Below, one piece after another: positions 9,094 through 18,062 of a stretch of 64,000 bases of DNA. Location of the stretch: contig DIDS01000033.1 in NCBI GenBank assembly GCA_002418265.1, forward strand, positions 225,831 through 289,830, written 5' to 3'. The position numbers were made by a program, and so were the translations under genes. The stretch is from Acidimicrobiia bacterium UBA5794 (GTDB lineage Bacteria; Actinomycetota; Acidimicrobiia; Spongiisociales; UBA5794). The notes beneath the pieces were generated by a model, which made no database searches, was not told the origin of the DNA, and saw only the letters and a program-made list of their open reading frames with translations. Positions within the stretch are counted from its first letter, which is position 1, and the number at the start of each line of letters is the position of its first letter.

Positions 9094-9980
9094 CAGACTC
9101 GTTCCGCGCGACTGACTGAGACCAACCCCTGCGGTCGGACTATGAACAGCATGGCGAGAAGGACGAACAGTATCCCCTCAGTCAGGCCGGAGATCTCGGA
9201 TGGCAAGTAGCCGCGTAGCATGACCTGAACGATTCCGAGCGCGAATCCACCGATGACCGCGCCGCTCAAGCTTTCCAGTCCACCCGCGATCACAGCTATC
9301 ACTCCGAACAACAGGGGAGTCAACCCAGCGTCGGGTTTGGCGGTGCCGGTTCTCATCAACCAGAACACCCCTGCAACTCCTGCAAGTGCGCCCGAGAGGG
9401 CAAACGCTCCCCTTATGACGCTGTTGGACTTGACACCCATCAGTCGGGCTGCATCGAAATCGAGAGATGCTGCGCGCAGGGTGATTCCGAACATGGTCTT
9501 TTGGAGAATCCACACGGTGATGAGGAGCGTCACCACGGTGGCAACAACGGTGATGATGTCGAAAATCTCCAGGTTGATCCCGAACACCTTGATCGTGTTG
9601 AAGATCCAACTCGGTTTAGGAAAGTTGAGGGGCTTGGGAGATACAAACATCAAGAACAAAGCGCTCACGACAAAATGAACACCAAACGACGTGAGAAGCA
9701 TGGTGAACTCATCCGAGCCTCGCACCCATCGGAAGGCAAGAAACTCGATGGCCATCGATGCGATGATTGATGTCACGAGGATCGCCGGAACGATGATCTC
9801 CCACCCGTAGCCAGCGGTTGAAAGACCGTAGGCGACATATGACGAGATCGTGATCAGCTCCCCATGAGCGAAGTTGACAAGGTGCATCACCCCGAAGATC
9901 ACTGCGAGTGAGAGAGCCAAAAGGGCGTAGATGCTTCCCTGGCCGAGCCCATCGACCAGCTGCTGGATGAAGACGTTCAT
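9093..9980 (-). CDS. livH: Branched-chain amino acid ABC transporter permease LivH
   Basis: A 295-residue inner-membrane permease with about eight hydrophobic segments. The N-terminal QLVDGLGQGSIYALLALSLA and the cytoplasmic loop LRAASLDFDAARLMGV are typical of LivH. The ATG overlaps the LivF stop (ATGA). With the fused LivM-LivG protein it makes the transmembrane pore of the importer. Confidence 0.95.
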   Translation of the reverse strand: MNVFIQQLVDGLGQGSIYALLALSLAVIFGVMHLVNFAHGELITISSYVAYGLSTAGYGWEIIVPAILVTSIIASMAIEFLAFRWVRGSDEFTMLLTSFGVHFVVSALFLMFVSPKPLNFPKPSWIFNTIKVFGINLEIFDIITVVATVVTLLITVWILQKTMFGITLRAASLDFDAARLMGVKSNSVIRGAFALSGALAGVAGVFWLMRTGTAKPDAGLTPLLFGVIAVIAGGLESLSGAVIGGFALGIVQVMLRGYLPSEISGLTEGILFVLLAMLFIVRPQGLVSVSRAERV

Positions 9981-10684
9981 TCGGATGTCCCCATGTAGAC
10001 GTCGAAGAGATTCTCGCGCCCTCGGAAGGCGTCGGCAGTCGCTTCCGACACGACATTGCCGGTTCGCAGCAGATAGACGCGGTCGGCGATTTCGAGGAGT
10101 CGTCGAGCATTCTGCTCCACTACGAGGAGTGTGGTTCCATCCTCACGCAGACGCGCGATGAGATCAAACACCGTTGATATGAGGTTTGGCGCAAGCCCGA
10201 GCGTCGGCTCGTCCATCAAGAGCAGTCGCGGGCTGCTCATCAGCCCTCGACCGATGGCAAGTTGTTGCGCCTCCCCTCCCGACAGGTATCCCGCCAACAT
10301 TGTTGTTCGCTCGCCCAGCACCGGAAAGAGCTCCTTGATCTCTCTCATTCTCTCGTGACGATCGCTTGCCTTGCAGGTGATCCCGGCAACAAGCAGATTC
10401 TCCTCGACCGTCAACTCGGTGAACAAGCGTCGCTGCTCGGGCACAAGGGCAACGCCTCGCCGCAGCATCGCCTCGGGAGTGAGCGCGGTCACGTCGGCGT
10501 CATCGAAAGAGATGGTTCCGGACGCGGGCTTCAACAACCCGATGATGGTGTTGAGCAACGTGGTCTTACCGGCGCCGTTCGGCCCGATCACGCCGACGAT
10601 CTCACCAGCCTGCACGACGATCGAAGCGTCGCGCAGGCCGGTGATCGATCCATATCGGGTCGTGAGACCCTCGACCTTCAGCAC
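9977..10684 (-). CDS. livF: Branched-chain amino acid ABC transporter ATPase LivF
   Basis: A 235-residue ATPase, the usual LivF length when the GTG at 10684 is used; an upstream TTG at 10717 would extend it into the preceding gene. It shows Walker A GPNGAGKTTL, signature YLSGGEAQQLAIG, Walker B LLLMDEPTLGL and the H-loop residue region LLVVEQNA, where the switch histidine is replaced by Gln-Asn, as is normal in LivF. It stands 19 bases behind the binding-protein gene. Confidence 0.93.
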   Translation of the reverse strand: MLKVEGLTTRYGSITGLRDASIVVQAGEIVGVIGPNGAGKTTLLNTIIGLLKPASGTISFDDADVTALTPEAMLRRGVALVPEQRRLFTELTVEENLLVAGITCKASDRHERMREIKELFPVLGERTTMLAGYLSGGEAQQLAIGRGLMSSPRLLLMDEPTLGLAPNLISTVFDLIARLREDGTTLLVVEQNARRLLEIADRVYLLRTGNVVSEATADAFRGRENLFDVYMGTSE

Positions 10685-10703
10685 AAAGGTACGTCCCGTG
10701 TCT

Positions 10704-11984
10704 CTAGGGTGCGTCAACCACCTCTACGAGGACGACCTCACCGTTCTTAACCTGTACGATGTAGAGCGGCTTTTGCTGAACGCCATTCGAGCCGGCATAG
10801 CTGACCCTTCCGGTGATGACTGTCACGTTGGATGCTTCTTTGAGAGCATTGCCGATCGCTACCCCGTCAAGCTCATATCCAGTTCGAGCAAAGGCGTCGG
10901 CCATCAGGATCACGGCGTCGGCCGCCAAGGAGCCGAACGAGAACGTCTCAAGTGGTGCACCTGTGTCTGCCTCGAATTTGTCAAGGAACTCCTGCATCCG
11001 GTTGTCGGGCGAAGGGAACGCGTGTGTCGTGAAATACACACCTTCCGCGTCGGCTCCAAGATCCCAGACACGGGTCGCGTCCGCCGCATCGGCGAAAACG
11101 TACGTCGGCGTGAGACCTGCTGCCTTCATCTGCGGGATCAGAACCCCGAGCTGGGGTGTGAGCATCGCCGTGTACAGAACATCAGGTGGCGCGTCGAGTG
11201 CAGAAATCGCATTCACCTGCGTCGAGAAGTCCGAATCCTCCATCGAGAACGTGTAATCACCTAGGACCGTTCCACCCTCCGCCTCGAATACCGCGGTGAA
11301 GGTTGCAGGATTGTATCCGAAGTATGGACCCGGGATACTGAAGGTCACCGCCGTCTCATCACCTTGACTACGTGCAAATAGTGCTGCCTCGGTCGCCTGT
11401 CTCGGATCGTCGAAGGTTCCGAGGAACGAGAGGGCATTCTCATCTGCCAACGATGGCTCAGTCGATGCTACGAAAATGACGGGTACTTTACCGCCCACGA
11501 CCTGCAACAACGGCAGTCCGAAGTCTGCGAATGGGGGTCCGAGGATCGCCTGGACACCAGCATCAAGCAGGTCACTGGCCGCACGTTGCGTTACATCCGG
11601 GTCACCTTGGATGTCTTGGACGATGACCTCCACCGGATGTCCGCCAATACCCCCGGCGCACGTGATGAGCTCAGCCATGTACTTCGCACCCTCGCTGCCC
11701 GGTCCATCGGCAAACCCACCAACCTCTGACAGGTCAGCCGCATAACCAATGAGGAAGGGCTCGCCGGTCGGAGCCTCTGCACAGGCCGACAGATCGGCCG
11801 CCATCCAATCGTCAAGTGTCGCCGCCTCAGCAGACGGCACCGTTGTATCCGTCGCGGCGCTGGTCGTTGTCGTGTCGTCGGTCGATTCACTTGAGCATGC
11901 GGCCATCAAGAGTGTCATCACTGCCACAATCGTGAACCACCGCATCCGGGCAGACCTACCAAACGGTTTGTTTCTACGGGACAT
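10704..11984 (-). CDS. ABC transporter substrate-binding lipoprotein (Leu/Ile/Val-type)
   Basis: A 426-residue type I periplasmic-binding fold. It begins with a charged N-terminus, a hydrophobic stretch and the lipobox LMAACSS, followed by a Thr/Ser-rich linker, so it is probably anchored to the outer face of the membrane. The ATG at 11984 is preferred because GGAGGT lies five bases upstream; the earlier in-frame start at 12056 would mask the signal peptide. It is the first gene of the importer operon. The ligand is not identifiable; the nearby arginine and amine genes suggest a nitrogenous compound. Confidence 0.92.
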   Translation of the reverse strand: MSRRNKPFGRSARMRWFTIVAVMTLLMAACSSESTDDTTTTSAATDTTVPSAEAATLDDWMAADLSACAEAPTGEPFLIGYAADLSEVGGFADGPGSEGAKYMAELITCAGGIGGHPVEVIVQDIQGDPDVTQRAASDLLDAGVQAILGPPFADFGLPLLQVVGGKVPVIFVASTEPSLADENALSFLGTFDDPRQATEAALFARSQGDETAVTFSIPGPYFGYNPATFTAVFEAEGGTVLGDYTFSMEDSDFSTQVNAISALDAPPDVLYTAMLTPQLGVLIPQMKAAGLTPTYVFADAADATRVWDLGADAEGVYFTTHAFPSPDNRMQEFLDKFEADTGAPLETFSFGSLAADAVILMADAFARTGYELDGVAIGNALKEASNVTVITGRVSYAGSNGVQQKPLYIVQVKNGEVVLVEVVDAP

Positions 11985-12033
11985 TCGTACCTCCATCGCG
12001 AGTGCAGCCTGTTCCTGCCACCGATCTGCTTGA

Positions 12034-12042
12034 ATACGGTAT
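12034..12042. promoter_or_regulatory. Small palindrome ATACGGTAT upstream of the ABC importer
   Basis: ATACGGTAT, overlapping GTATAC, lies about 50 bases upstream of the binding-protein start and between it and arcA. Short sites of this look bind GntR-type regulators in other bacteria. No regulator gene is adjacent, so this is only a candidate. Confidence 0.25.
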
Positions 12043-12125
12043 ACAGAACGCGGCAAGCTTGCAACTCATACACAGAGATCGTGTTCGGAGCTCCACTCGA
12101 TGCTCCAACCACACGGGTTGTCGCC

Positions 12126-13355
12126 TCAGTGGTCGACGGGCTCGCGCCAGACCGGACACGTCATGCAGTGGCCACCGCCGCGACCGCGGCCAAGCTCGGA
12201 GCCCTCAAACTCGAGAACCGTGACCCCTGCCTCACGCAACTTGGCGTTTGTCCATTCGTTGCGATCATACGCCACGACGATGCCAGGTTTGAGTGCCACG
12301 ACGTTGTTTCCGTCATCCCATTGTTCGCGGGCCTGCTCGAACGCGTCACCACCGGTTTGGACCACTCGCAACTCCGAGAGTCCCAGGGCTTCCTCGACTA
12401 CATCGAGCCAACCCTTCTCTTCAACAACGACGGCCAGGCCGGACTCTGACGGGTAGTAGCTGATCGCCTGAATGGAGTCAATCACTGGCTGATACACCGT
12501 CACAAGATCAATATCGCAGAAGGTGAACACGGTATCGAGATGCATCGAGGCACGATCGACCGGCATCTTGGCTGCGATGACCCGCTCGGCAGCGCCGGCG
12601 TCAAACAGATTCTTCGCAACCTGCCCCACGGCTTGATATGTGGTGCGTTCGCCCATGCCGATCAGGACGATGCCTCTTCCGATGGGCATGACATCGCCGC
12701 CTTCGAGCATGGCGTTGCCGCGATTCTCCTCGACAGGATCACCCCACCAAACTTTGAAGTCCCCGTCCTTGAATTTCGGGTGGTACTTGTAGATCGCTGC
12801 GAGGTGAACGGTCTCTTTCCTGCGGGCTGGCCAGAACATCGGATTGAGCGTGACACCGCCGTAGATCCAACACGAGCTGTCGCGCGTGAACAGCTGGTTT
12901 GGCAGCGGGGGTATCGCAAACTCATTCTTTCCCCAGGCTTTGGATGCCGATACGCCAAACTCCTTTGGCATCTCTCCAACGGTCAGCCCTCCGATGAGGT
13001 GACGTACGAGGGTCTTGGCATCCAGCTCGTCCATCCACGCGCGTAGCTCGCCAGCGCCCAGAATGCCAACCTCGTTTGGAACGATTTTTCGATCGAGGAT
13101 GTACGCCCTGCCTTGTGGATCAGACACCACATCCTCGAGGAGGCTGTGCACATGCATGACGTCGATGTCAAAATCGCTGCGCATCAACTCAACGAAGGCA
13201 TCATGTTCCTTGCGCGCCTTTCTTGCCCAGATGACATCTTCGAACAGCAGATCTCTGGCATTTGTCGGGGTCAATCTACGCATCTCAAGACCAGGGCGAT
13301 GCACGATGACCTTCTTGAGATCACCGACCTCTGAATAGACGCCGAATTCGGACAT
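12126..13355 (-). CDS. arcA: Arginine deiminase
   Basis: A 409-residue arginine deiminase, normal length. It hydrolyses arginine to citrulline and ammonia. The N-terminal VIVHRPG, the middle FTRDSS and LEGGDV segments and the C-terminal GGGHCMTCPV with the nucleophilic cysteine are all conserved. The start was placed at the ATG preceded by GGGAG, with homology beginning at MSEFGVYSEVG; the open frame extends 114 codons farther upstream without similarity. It is divergent from arcC across 104 bases, which must hold both promoters. Confidence 0.96.
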   Translation of the reverse strand: MSEFGVYSEVGDLKKVIVHRPGLEMRRLTPTNARDLLFEDVIWARKARKEHDAFVELMRSDFDIDVMHVHSLLEDVVSDPQGRAYILDRKIVPNEVGILGAGELRAWMDELDAKTLVRHLIGGLTVGEMPKEFGVSASKAWGKNEFAIPPLPNQLFTRDSSCWIYGGVTLNPMFWPARRKETVHLAAIYKYHPKFKDGDFKVWWGDPVEENRGNAMLEGGDVMPIGRGIVLIGMGERTTYQAVGQVAKNLFDAGAAERVIAAKMPVDRASMHLDTVFTFCDIDLVTVYQPVIDSIQAISYYPSESGLAVVVEEKGWLDVVEEALGLSELRVVQTGGDAFEQAREQWDDGNNVVALKPGIVVAYDRNEWTNAKLREAGVTVLEFEGSELGRGRGGGHCMTCPVWREPVDH

Positions 13356-13459
13356 GGGCTCTCCCGATTCCTCTCCGCAGCAAGACAATTGCACCCTAAC
13401 CTCGCGCCGATGAATGCCACACGCGTCACCGTGTCTCTCATGCTCTACGGACATCCCAA

Positions 13460-14401
13460 GTGAGGGTCGTTGTCGCCCTCGGTGGGAACGCACTCCTTCG
13501 CCGCGGAGAGGAGCTGACCGACGAGAACCAGCGAAGGAACGCTGGTATTGCCTGTGATCAGCTCGCTCCGATTGCCCTTGAGCACGAACTTGTGATCTCG
13601 CACGGCAATGGCCCACAGGTTGGTTTGCTTGCTCTCCAGGGCGGTTCGGTGGCAGGAGTTCCGCCGTCGTCGCTCGACATTCTCGGTGCTGAGACACAGG
13701 GCATGATTGGGTACATCATTGAACAAGAGCTTGGAAACCGTCTCCCCGTCGATCTACCGCTGACGACCCTTCTGACGATGATCGAGGTGGATCCCAATGA
13801 TCCGGCGTTTGAGAACCCAACCAAGCCGATTGGCCCCTTCTACGACAAACAGCGGGCGCTCGCCCTCGAGGAGCAGAAAGGCTGGACGTTCACGTCCGAT
13901 GACGACGGATATCGTCGCGTCGTTCCCTCGCCTCGCCCAAAGCAGATCTTTGAACTTCGACAGATCCGCTGGATGCTTGGACACGGCGCTGTCGTGATTT
14001 GTGCAGGCGGTGGTGGGATTCCAACCATGTTCAACGCCGAGGGAAACCTTGTGGGCGTCGAAGCCGTCATCGACAAGGACCACGCGAGCGGCTTGCTTTC
14101 CATTGGGATCGACGCTGACTTCTTCGTCATGGCAACCGATGTGGACGGTGTCTACCTTGACTGGAAGTTCTCAACTCAACGTCCCATCGACCACGCCCAT
14201 CCCGATGCGCTTCTTGCCATGCAGGATGACTTCCCGCCGGGCTCGATGGGACCCAAGATCGTGGCTGCCTGCGAATTCGCTCTCGCAACGGGCAATCCTG
14301 CCGCCATCGGGGCTCTGAACGATGTCCGTGGCATGCTCAAGAGAACGGCAGGAACCATCGTCACCACCGAGGCGACCGGCATCACCTACCGTGACACCTG
14401 A
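13460..14401 (+). CDS. arcC: Carbamate kinase
   Basis: A 313-residue amino-acid kinase fold that makes ATP from carbamoyl phosphate, the energy-yielding step of the arginine deiminase pathway. The GTG start gives VRVVVALGGNAL, exactly the conserved N-terminus. HGNGPQVG, CAGGGGIPT and VIDKDHASGLL are all present. It precedes ornithine carbamoyltransferase by 33 bases. Confidence 0.96.
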   Translation: MRVVVALGGNALLRRGEELTDENQRRNAGIACDQLAPIALEHELVISHGNGPQVGLLALQGGSVAGVPPSSLDILGAETQGMIGYIIEQELGNRLPVDLPLTTLLTMIEVDPNDPAFENPTKPIGPFYDKQRALALEEQKGWTFTSDDDGYRRVVPSPRPKQIFELRQIRWMLGHGAVVICAGGGGIPTMFNAEGNLVGVEAVIDKDHASGLLSIGIDADFFVMATDVDGVYLDWKFSTQRPIDHAHPDALLAMQDDFPPGSMGPKIVAACEFALATGNPAAIGALNDVRGMLKRTAGTIVTTEATGITYRDT

Positions 14402-14434
14402 TACGCCGAGCGCACCGAAGAGGAGCACACAACG

Positions 14435-15436
14435 ATGACCATAAACCTGACGGGGCGTTCCTTCGTCAAGGAGATCGACTTCACGCCGGACGAACTTGTA
14501 TACCTGCTTGATCTGTCGGAAGAGCTCAAAACCGCCAAGGCGAGCGGAACTGAGACCCACAGGCTCGCGGGCAAGAATGTTGCGCTGCTCTTTGAGAAAA
14601 CCTCGACCAGGACACGAGCCGCGTTTGAGGTCGCCGCGTACGATCAGGGTGCACACGTCACCATGTTCGATCCCACAAGCTCCCAGATGGGCCACAAGGA
14701 GTCGATCGCCGATACGGGCAGAGTCCTTGGCCGTATGTATGACGCGATTCAGTTCAGAGGCCAGCACCAGAGCGATATCGAGAAACTCGCCGTCCACGCG
14801 GGTGTTCCGGTCTACAACGGTCTCACGGACGAGTGGCACCCCACCCAGATGCTCGCTGATTTCCTCACCATGCGCGAAGCCTCAGGCAAGCCGTACAACG
14901 AGCTGTCTTACGCGTTCCTTGGCGATCTGCGTTTCAACATGGCTCGCTCCCACATCGTGACCGCGGCGCTTCTCGGAAGTGATCTTCGACTCGCAGGGCC
15001 ACCGGATCTCGGTCCACCACAAGACGTCCTCGACCTCGCGACCGATATCGCAGCCGAAACGGGGGCATCGATCACCGTGACCGACGATCCGATCGCTGCC
15101 GTGAGGGATGCTGATTTTCTCCACACCGACGTCTGGGTGTCGATGGGTGAATCAAAGGACGTGTGGACTGACCGTGTTGCGAAACTCAGGCCGTATCAGG
15201 TGACGAAACAGCTGATGGATGCGACGGGGAATGGGCACGCGATGTTCATGCACTGCCTTCCGGCGTTCCACGACACCAATACTGTCGTCGGGGCTCAAAT
15301 GATGGCGCACACCGGACTGCCAAACGGCCTCGAAGTGACCCACGACGTGTTCGAGTCCGACGCAAGCATCGTCTTCCAACAGGCCGAGAACCGCCTCCAC
15401 ACGATCAAAGCCGTCATGGTCGCCACCCTCACCTAA
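14435..15436 (+). CDS. argF: Ornithine carbamoyltransferase (catabolic arrangement)
   Basis: A 333-residue transcarbamylase. The carbamoyl-phosphate motif STRTR, HPTQMLADF, the ornithine-site DVWVSMGE and HCLPAF are intact. GAGGAG lies ahead of the ATG. Position next to arcC and opposite arcA argues for citrulline phosphorolysis, making ornithine and carbamoyl phosphate (arcB role), not arginine synthesis; sequence alone does not separate the two. It ends convergently with glpD at a repeat element. Confidence 0.94.
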   Translation: MTINLTGRSFVKEIDFTPDELVYLLDLSEELKTAKASGTETHRLAGKNVALLFEKTSTRTRAAFEVAAYDQGAHVTMFDPTSSQMGHKESIADTGRVLGRMYDAIQFRGQHQSDIEKLAVHAGVPVYNGLTDEWHPTQMLADFLTMREASGKPYNELSYAFLGDLRFNMARSHIVTAALLGSDLRLAGPPDLGPPQDVLDLATDIAAETGASITVTDDPIAAVRDADFLHTDVWVSMGESKDVWTDRVAKLRPYQVTKQLMDATGNGHAMFMHCLPAFHDTNTVVGAQMMAHTGLPNGLEVTHDVFESDASIVFQQAENRLHTIKAVMVATLT

Positions 15437-15440
15437 CCCC

Positions 15441-15623
15441 GTCCCCCCACCCCCTTCAGGGGGGACAACAGGGGAGCGCAGCGCTCTGGAAGACGGGGCT
15501 CGCAGGCTCGCACGCCCCCCTGATCCGACTGCGTCGATTCCGTTCCCCGCTGGAAGACGGGGCCCGCAGGCTCGCACGCCCCCTGGCTCGTTTCACTCGC
15601 CCGTCCCCCCGGAAGGGGGGACG
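15441..15623. repeat. BIME-like intergenic repeat element with two bounding hairpins
   Basis: Both ends form strong hairpins made from the same stem: GTCCCCCC with GGGGGGAC at 15441-15466, and CGTCCCCCC-GGAA-GGGGGGACG at 15602-15623. Between them lie two direct copies of a 34-base sequence at 15486-15519 and 15550-15583 that differ at one base, plus a GAGCGCAGCGCTC palindrome. It fills the convergent gap between argF and glpD, and its outer hairpins could terminate both. Confidence 0.7.
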
Positions 15624-15627
15624 CGGG

Positions 15628-17187
15628 TTAGACCAACACGTATTCGCGGGCCAACAATCGATACGTCGCGACCTGGTCGTTCTCCCAGGTCTGATCCTCG
15701 CCAAGCTCGGTGGCCATGAGTGCCGCGGCCCGTGGGGCGATCTCGGCGGACGCCCTTGCATCGAGCAGGAGTGATCGGGTACGTCTGGCAAGAACGTCCT
15801 CAACGGTTCTCGCCATCTCGGACCTGGTCGCCCACACGATCTCGGCGCCAACATATGGAAGACGGGGGTGTAGAAGATCTCCGAGGCTCTCGTCCATCGC
15901 AATGATCTCACGAATGGTCGATGCATCCGATCCGTACTCCGACAGACCCACACCGAGCGTGTCGTGATCGTCGACATAGCCGTGGAGATGCAACGACTCG
16001 GTCACGGATGGCCGTTCCTCAAGCCCCCCGACCGCGATCGCTCGATCGATGACATCCTCGCCCATCTTTCGATAGGTCGTCCACTTGCCTCCCGTCACGG
16101 TCACGAGACCAGACGACCCGATCACGACGGTGTGGTCGCGAGACAGTTCCGATGTCAGGTCCTCGTTATCGACCCTCACGAGTGGCCGAAGCCCGGCGTA
16201 GACACTCAGCACATCGTCCGGATCGGGATCATGTGTGAGGTATCGGGCGGCGTGCGTAAGGAGAAACTCGATCTCTTCAGGAAGCGCTCTCGGCTCGAGA
16301 GAGGTCGTATCAATCGGCGTGTCGGTCGTGCCTACGACGACGCGGTCGAGCCATGGCACTGCGAAGAGCACGCGGCCATCGTCCGTCTTGGGAACCATGA
16401 TGGCCGCCTCACCCGGCTGGAATGATCGTGGAAGAACCAGGTGGACCCCTTGACTTGGCTGGAGCATCGGTTTTGCACCGGGTTGATCCATGGCAATGAT
16501 GTCGTCAACAAACACACCCGTCGCGTTGACAACGACTCTCGCCATGATCGTGTATTCGGCACCGGATTCGACATCCTGTGCGATCACTCCTGCTACAAGG
16601 CCAGACGTCTTGACCAGTCCGGCAACACGCACGTGGTTTGCGACCACCGCTCCGTGGTCGACGGCTGTCAGAGCAAGAGTGATGGCCAGCCTCGCATCGT
16701 CGAACTGGCCATCGTGATAGACGGTTCCTCCACGGAGTCCATCAGGTTCCAACGTCGGGATGAGCTCGAGCGTCTCACCGACATCGAGGTTCCTCGATGG
16801 ACCCAGTCCAAGCTTGCCAGCGAGCATGTCGTAGACCCGAAGCCCGACACCGTAGAACGGCCCCTCCCACCAGTCATACCTCGGGACGATGAAAGGGAGA
16901 TTCTTGACAAGGTGCGGTGCGTTGTGGATCAGCCGGCCACGCTCTTTCAGCGCCTCAAGAACGAGGGAGACATTGCCTTGCTTGAGGTAGCGGACCCCAC
17001 CGTGAACAAGCTTCGTGCTCCGACTTGACGTTCCCTTGGCAAAGTCCGATTGCTCCACGAGCAGCGTTCGATATCCCCGCGACGATGCCTCCACGGCAGC
17101 ACCGAGGCCGGTTGCACCTCCACCAATGATGACCACGTCCCACACATCCGACGCCGCGATCTGTGTTGTCGCCTCGTCCCGATTCAT
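15628..17187 (-). CDS. glpD: Glycerol-3-phosphate dehydrogenase, FAD-dependent
   Basis: A 519-residue GlpD/GlpA-type flavoenzyme. The FAD dinucleotide fold VIIGGGATGLG is at residues 20-30, followed by SRSTKLVHGGVRYL, the family signature, and VTGGKWTTYRKMGED near the C-terminal third. It oxidises sn-glycerol 3-phosphate to dihydroxyacetone phosphate at the membrane and feeds quinone. Its ATG overlaps the stop of the zinc permease by four bases, an unexpected coupling between glycerol and metal genes. Confidence 0.95.
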   Translation of the reverse strand: MNRDEATTQIAASDVWDVVIIGGGATGLGAAVEASSRGYRTLLVEQSDFAKGTSSRSTKLVHGGVRYLKQGNVSLVLEALKERGRLIHNAPHLVKNLPFIVPRYDWWEGPFYGVGLRVYDMLAGKLGLGPSRNLDVGETLELIPTLEPDGLRGGTVYHDGQFDDARLAITLALTAVDHGAVVANHVRVAGLVKTSGLVAGVIAQDVESGAEYTIMARVVVNATGVFVDDIIAMDQPGAKPMLQPSQGVHLVLPRSFQPGEAAIMVPKTDDGRVLFAVPWLDRVVVGTTDTPIDTTSLEPRALPEEIEFLLTHAARYLTHDPDPDDVLSVYAGLRPLVRVDNEDLTSELSRDHTVVIGSSGLVTVTGGKWTTYRKMGEDVIDRAIAVGGLEERPSVTESLHLHGYVDDHDTLGVGLSEYGSDASTIREIIAMDESLGDLLHPRLPYVGAEIVWATRSEMARTVEDVLARRTRSLLLDARASAEIAPRAAALMATELGEDQTWENDQVATYRLLAREYVLV

Positions 17188-18047
17188 GGCTGTGACGCAA
17201 CAGGCAACGGTCGTGCAAATCGCTCCCTCAGTGATCTGCCGGCCAACACAACGAAGAACAGCGCGATGGGAACGACGGCGATGGTCGCCGAACCCGATGT
17301 ATCGGCGTGATAGCTGACCATCAAACCAACGGCGACGGACAACACACCGATCACAACCGCCAGACCCATTATCAACGGAACCCGACGCACGAGAAGCGCG
17401 GCGGTCGCGGGCGGGCCGACCAAGAGACCAAACACCAACAACGTTCCGACTGTCTGATACGAACCGATGATCGCCACTGCTATCAACGCTAGGAGTGCGC
17501 TGTGAGCGAGGCGCGGTCGGAGTCCCAGGAGCTGAGCCTTCTGCTCGTTGAATGACAGCACAAGAAATGGGCGGTACAGGAGGACGGAAACCACAATCGT
17601 CACCGCACCGAGCACTCCAAGCATTGCGATGTCGGCCGATGTGACACCCAGGGCGTCGCCAAAGAGGATCTCGGTGAGATTCCCCGCAAAGGCATCGGTA
17701 CGGGAAATCAAGATTACACCGAGGCCGAGCATTCCAACGAACAAGAGCCCGATGCTGGTGTCTTCCGAGAACGATGTCTGTCGATGGACGAGGTTGATCC
17801 CAAGCATCATGACGACTGCCGCGAGCATGGCGCCCACCAACACGTTGAAGTCGAGGAGGATCGCAAGGGCGATCCCGGGAACGACACCGTGCACGAGAGC
17901 ATCACCAAGAAACGACATGCCGCGAATCACGACCCAGGTACCCACAAGGGCGAGAGCGATTGCTGCGAGTGATCCGCCAATGAGGGCGCGTTGTTGGAAT
18001 CCGAGTTCGAACGGTGCGGTGAGCCATTCTGCAGACAGCCAATTCAC
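17184..18047 (-). CDS. znuB: Zinc/manganese ABC transporter permease (ZnuB-type)
   Basis: A 287-residue ABC-3 family permease with about eight hydrophobic segments. FLGDALVHGVVPGIALA and the GLLVGPPATAALL segment are typical. It starts at a GTG 15 bases after the binding-protein gene. With ZnuA and ZnuC it imports zinc or manganese. Confidence 0.93.
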   Translation of the reverse strand: MNWLSAEWLTAPFELGFQQRALIGGSLAAIALALVGTWVVIRGMSFLGDALVHGVVPGIALAILLDFNVLVGAMLAAVVMMLGINLVHRQTSFSEDTSIGLLFVGMLGLGVILISRTDAFAGNLTEILFGDALGVTSADIAMLGVLGAVTIVVSVLLYRPFLVLSFNEQKAQLLGLRPRLAHSALLALIAVAIIGSYQTVGTLLVFGLLVGPPATAALLVRRVPLIMGLAVVIGVLSVAVGLMVSYHADTSGSATIAVVPIALFFVVLAGRSLRERFARPLPVASQP

Positions 18048-18062
18048 GATATCAACCTGTCT

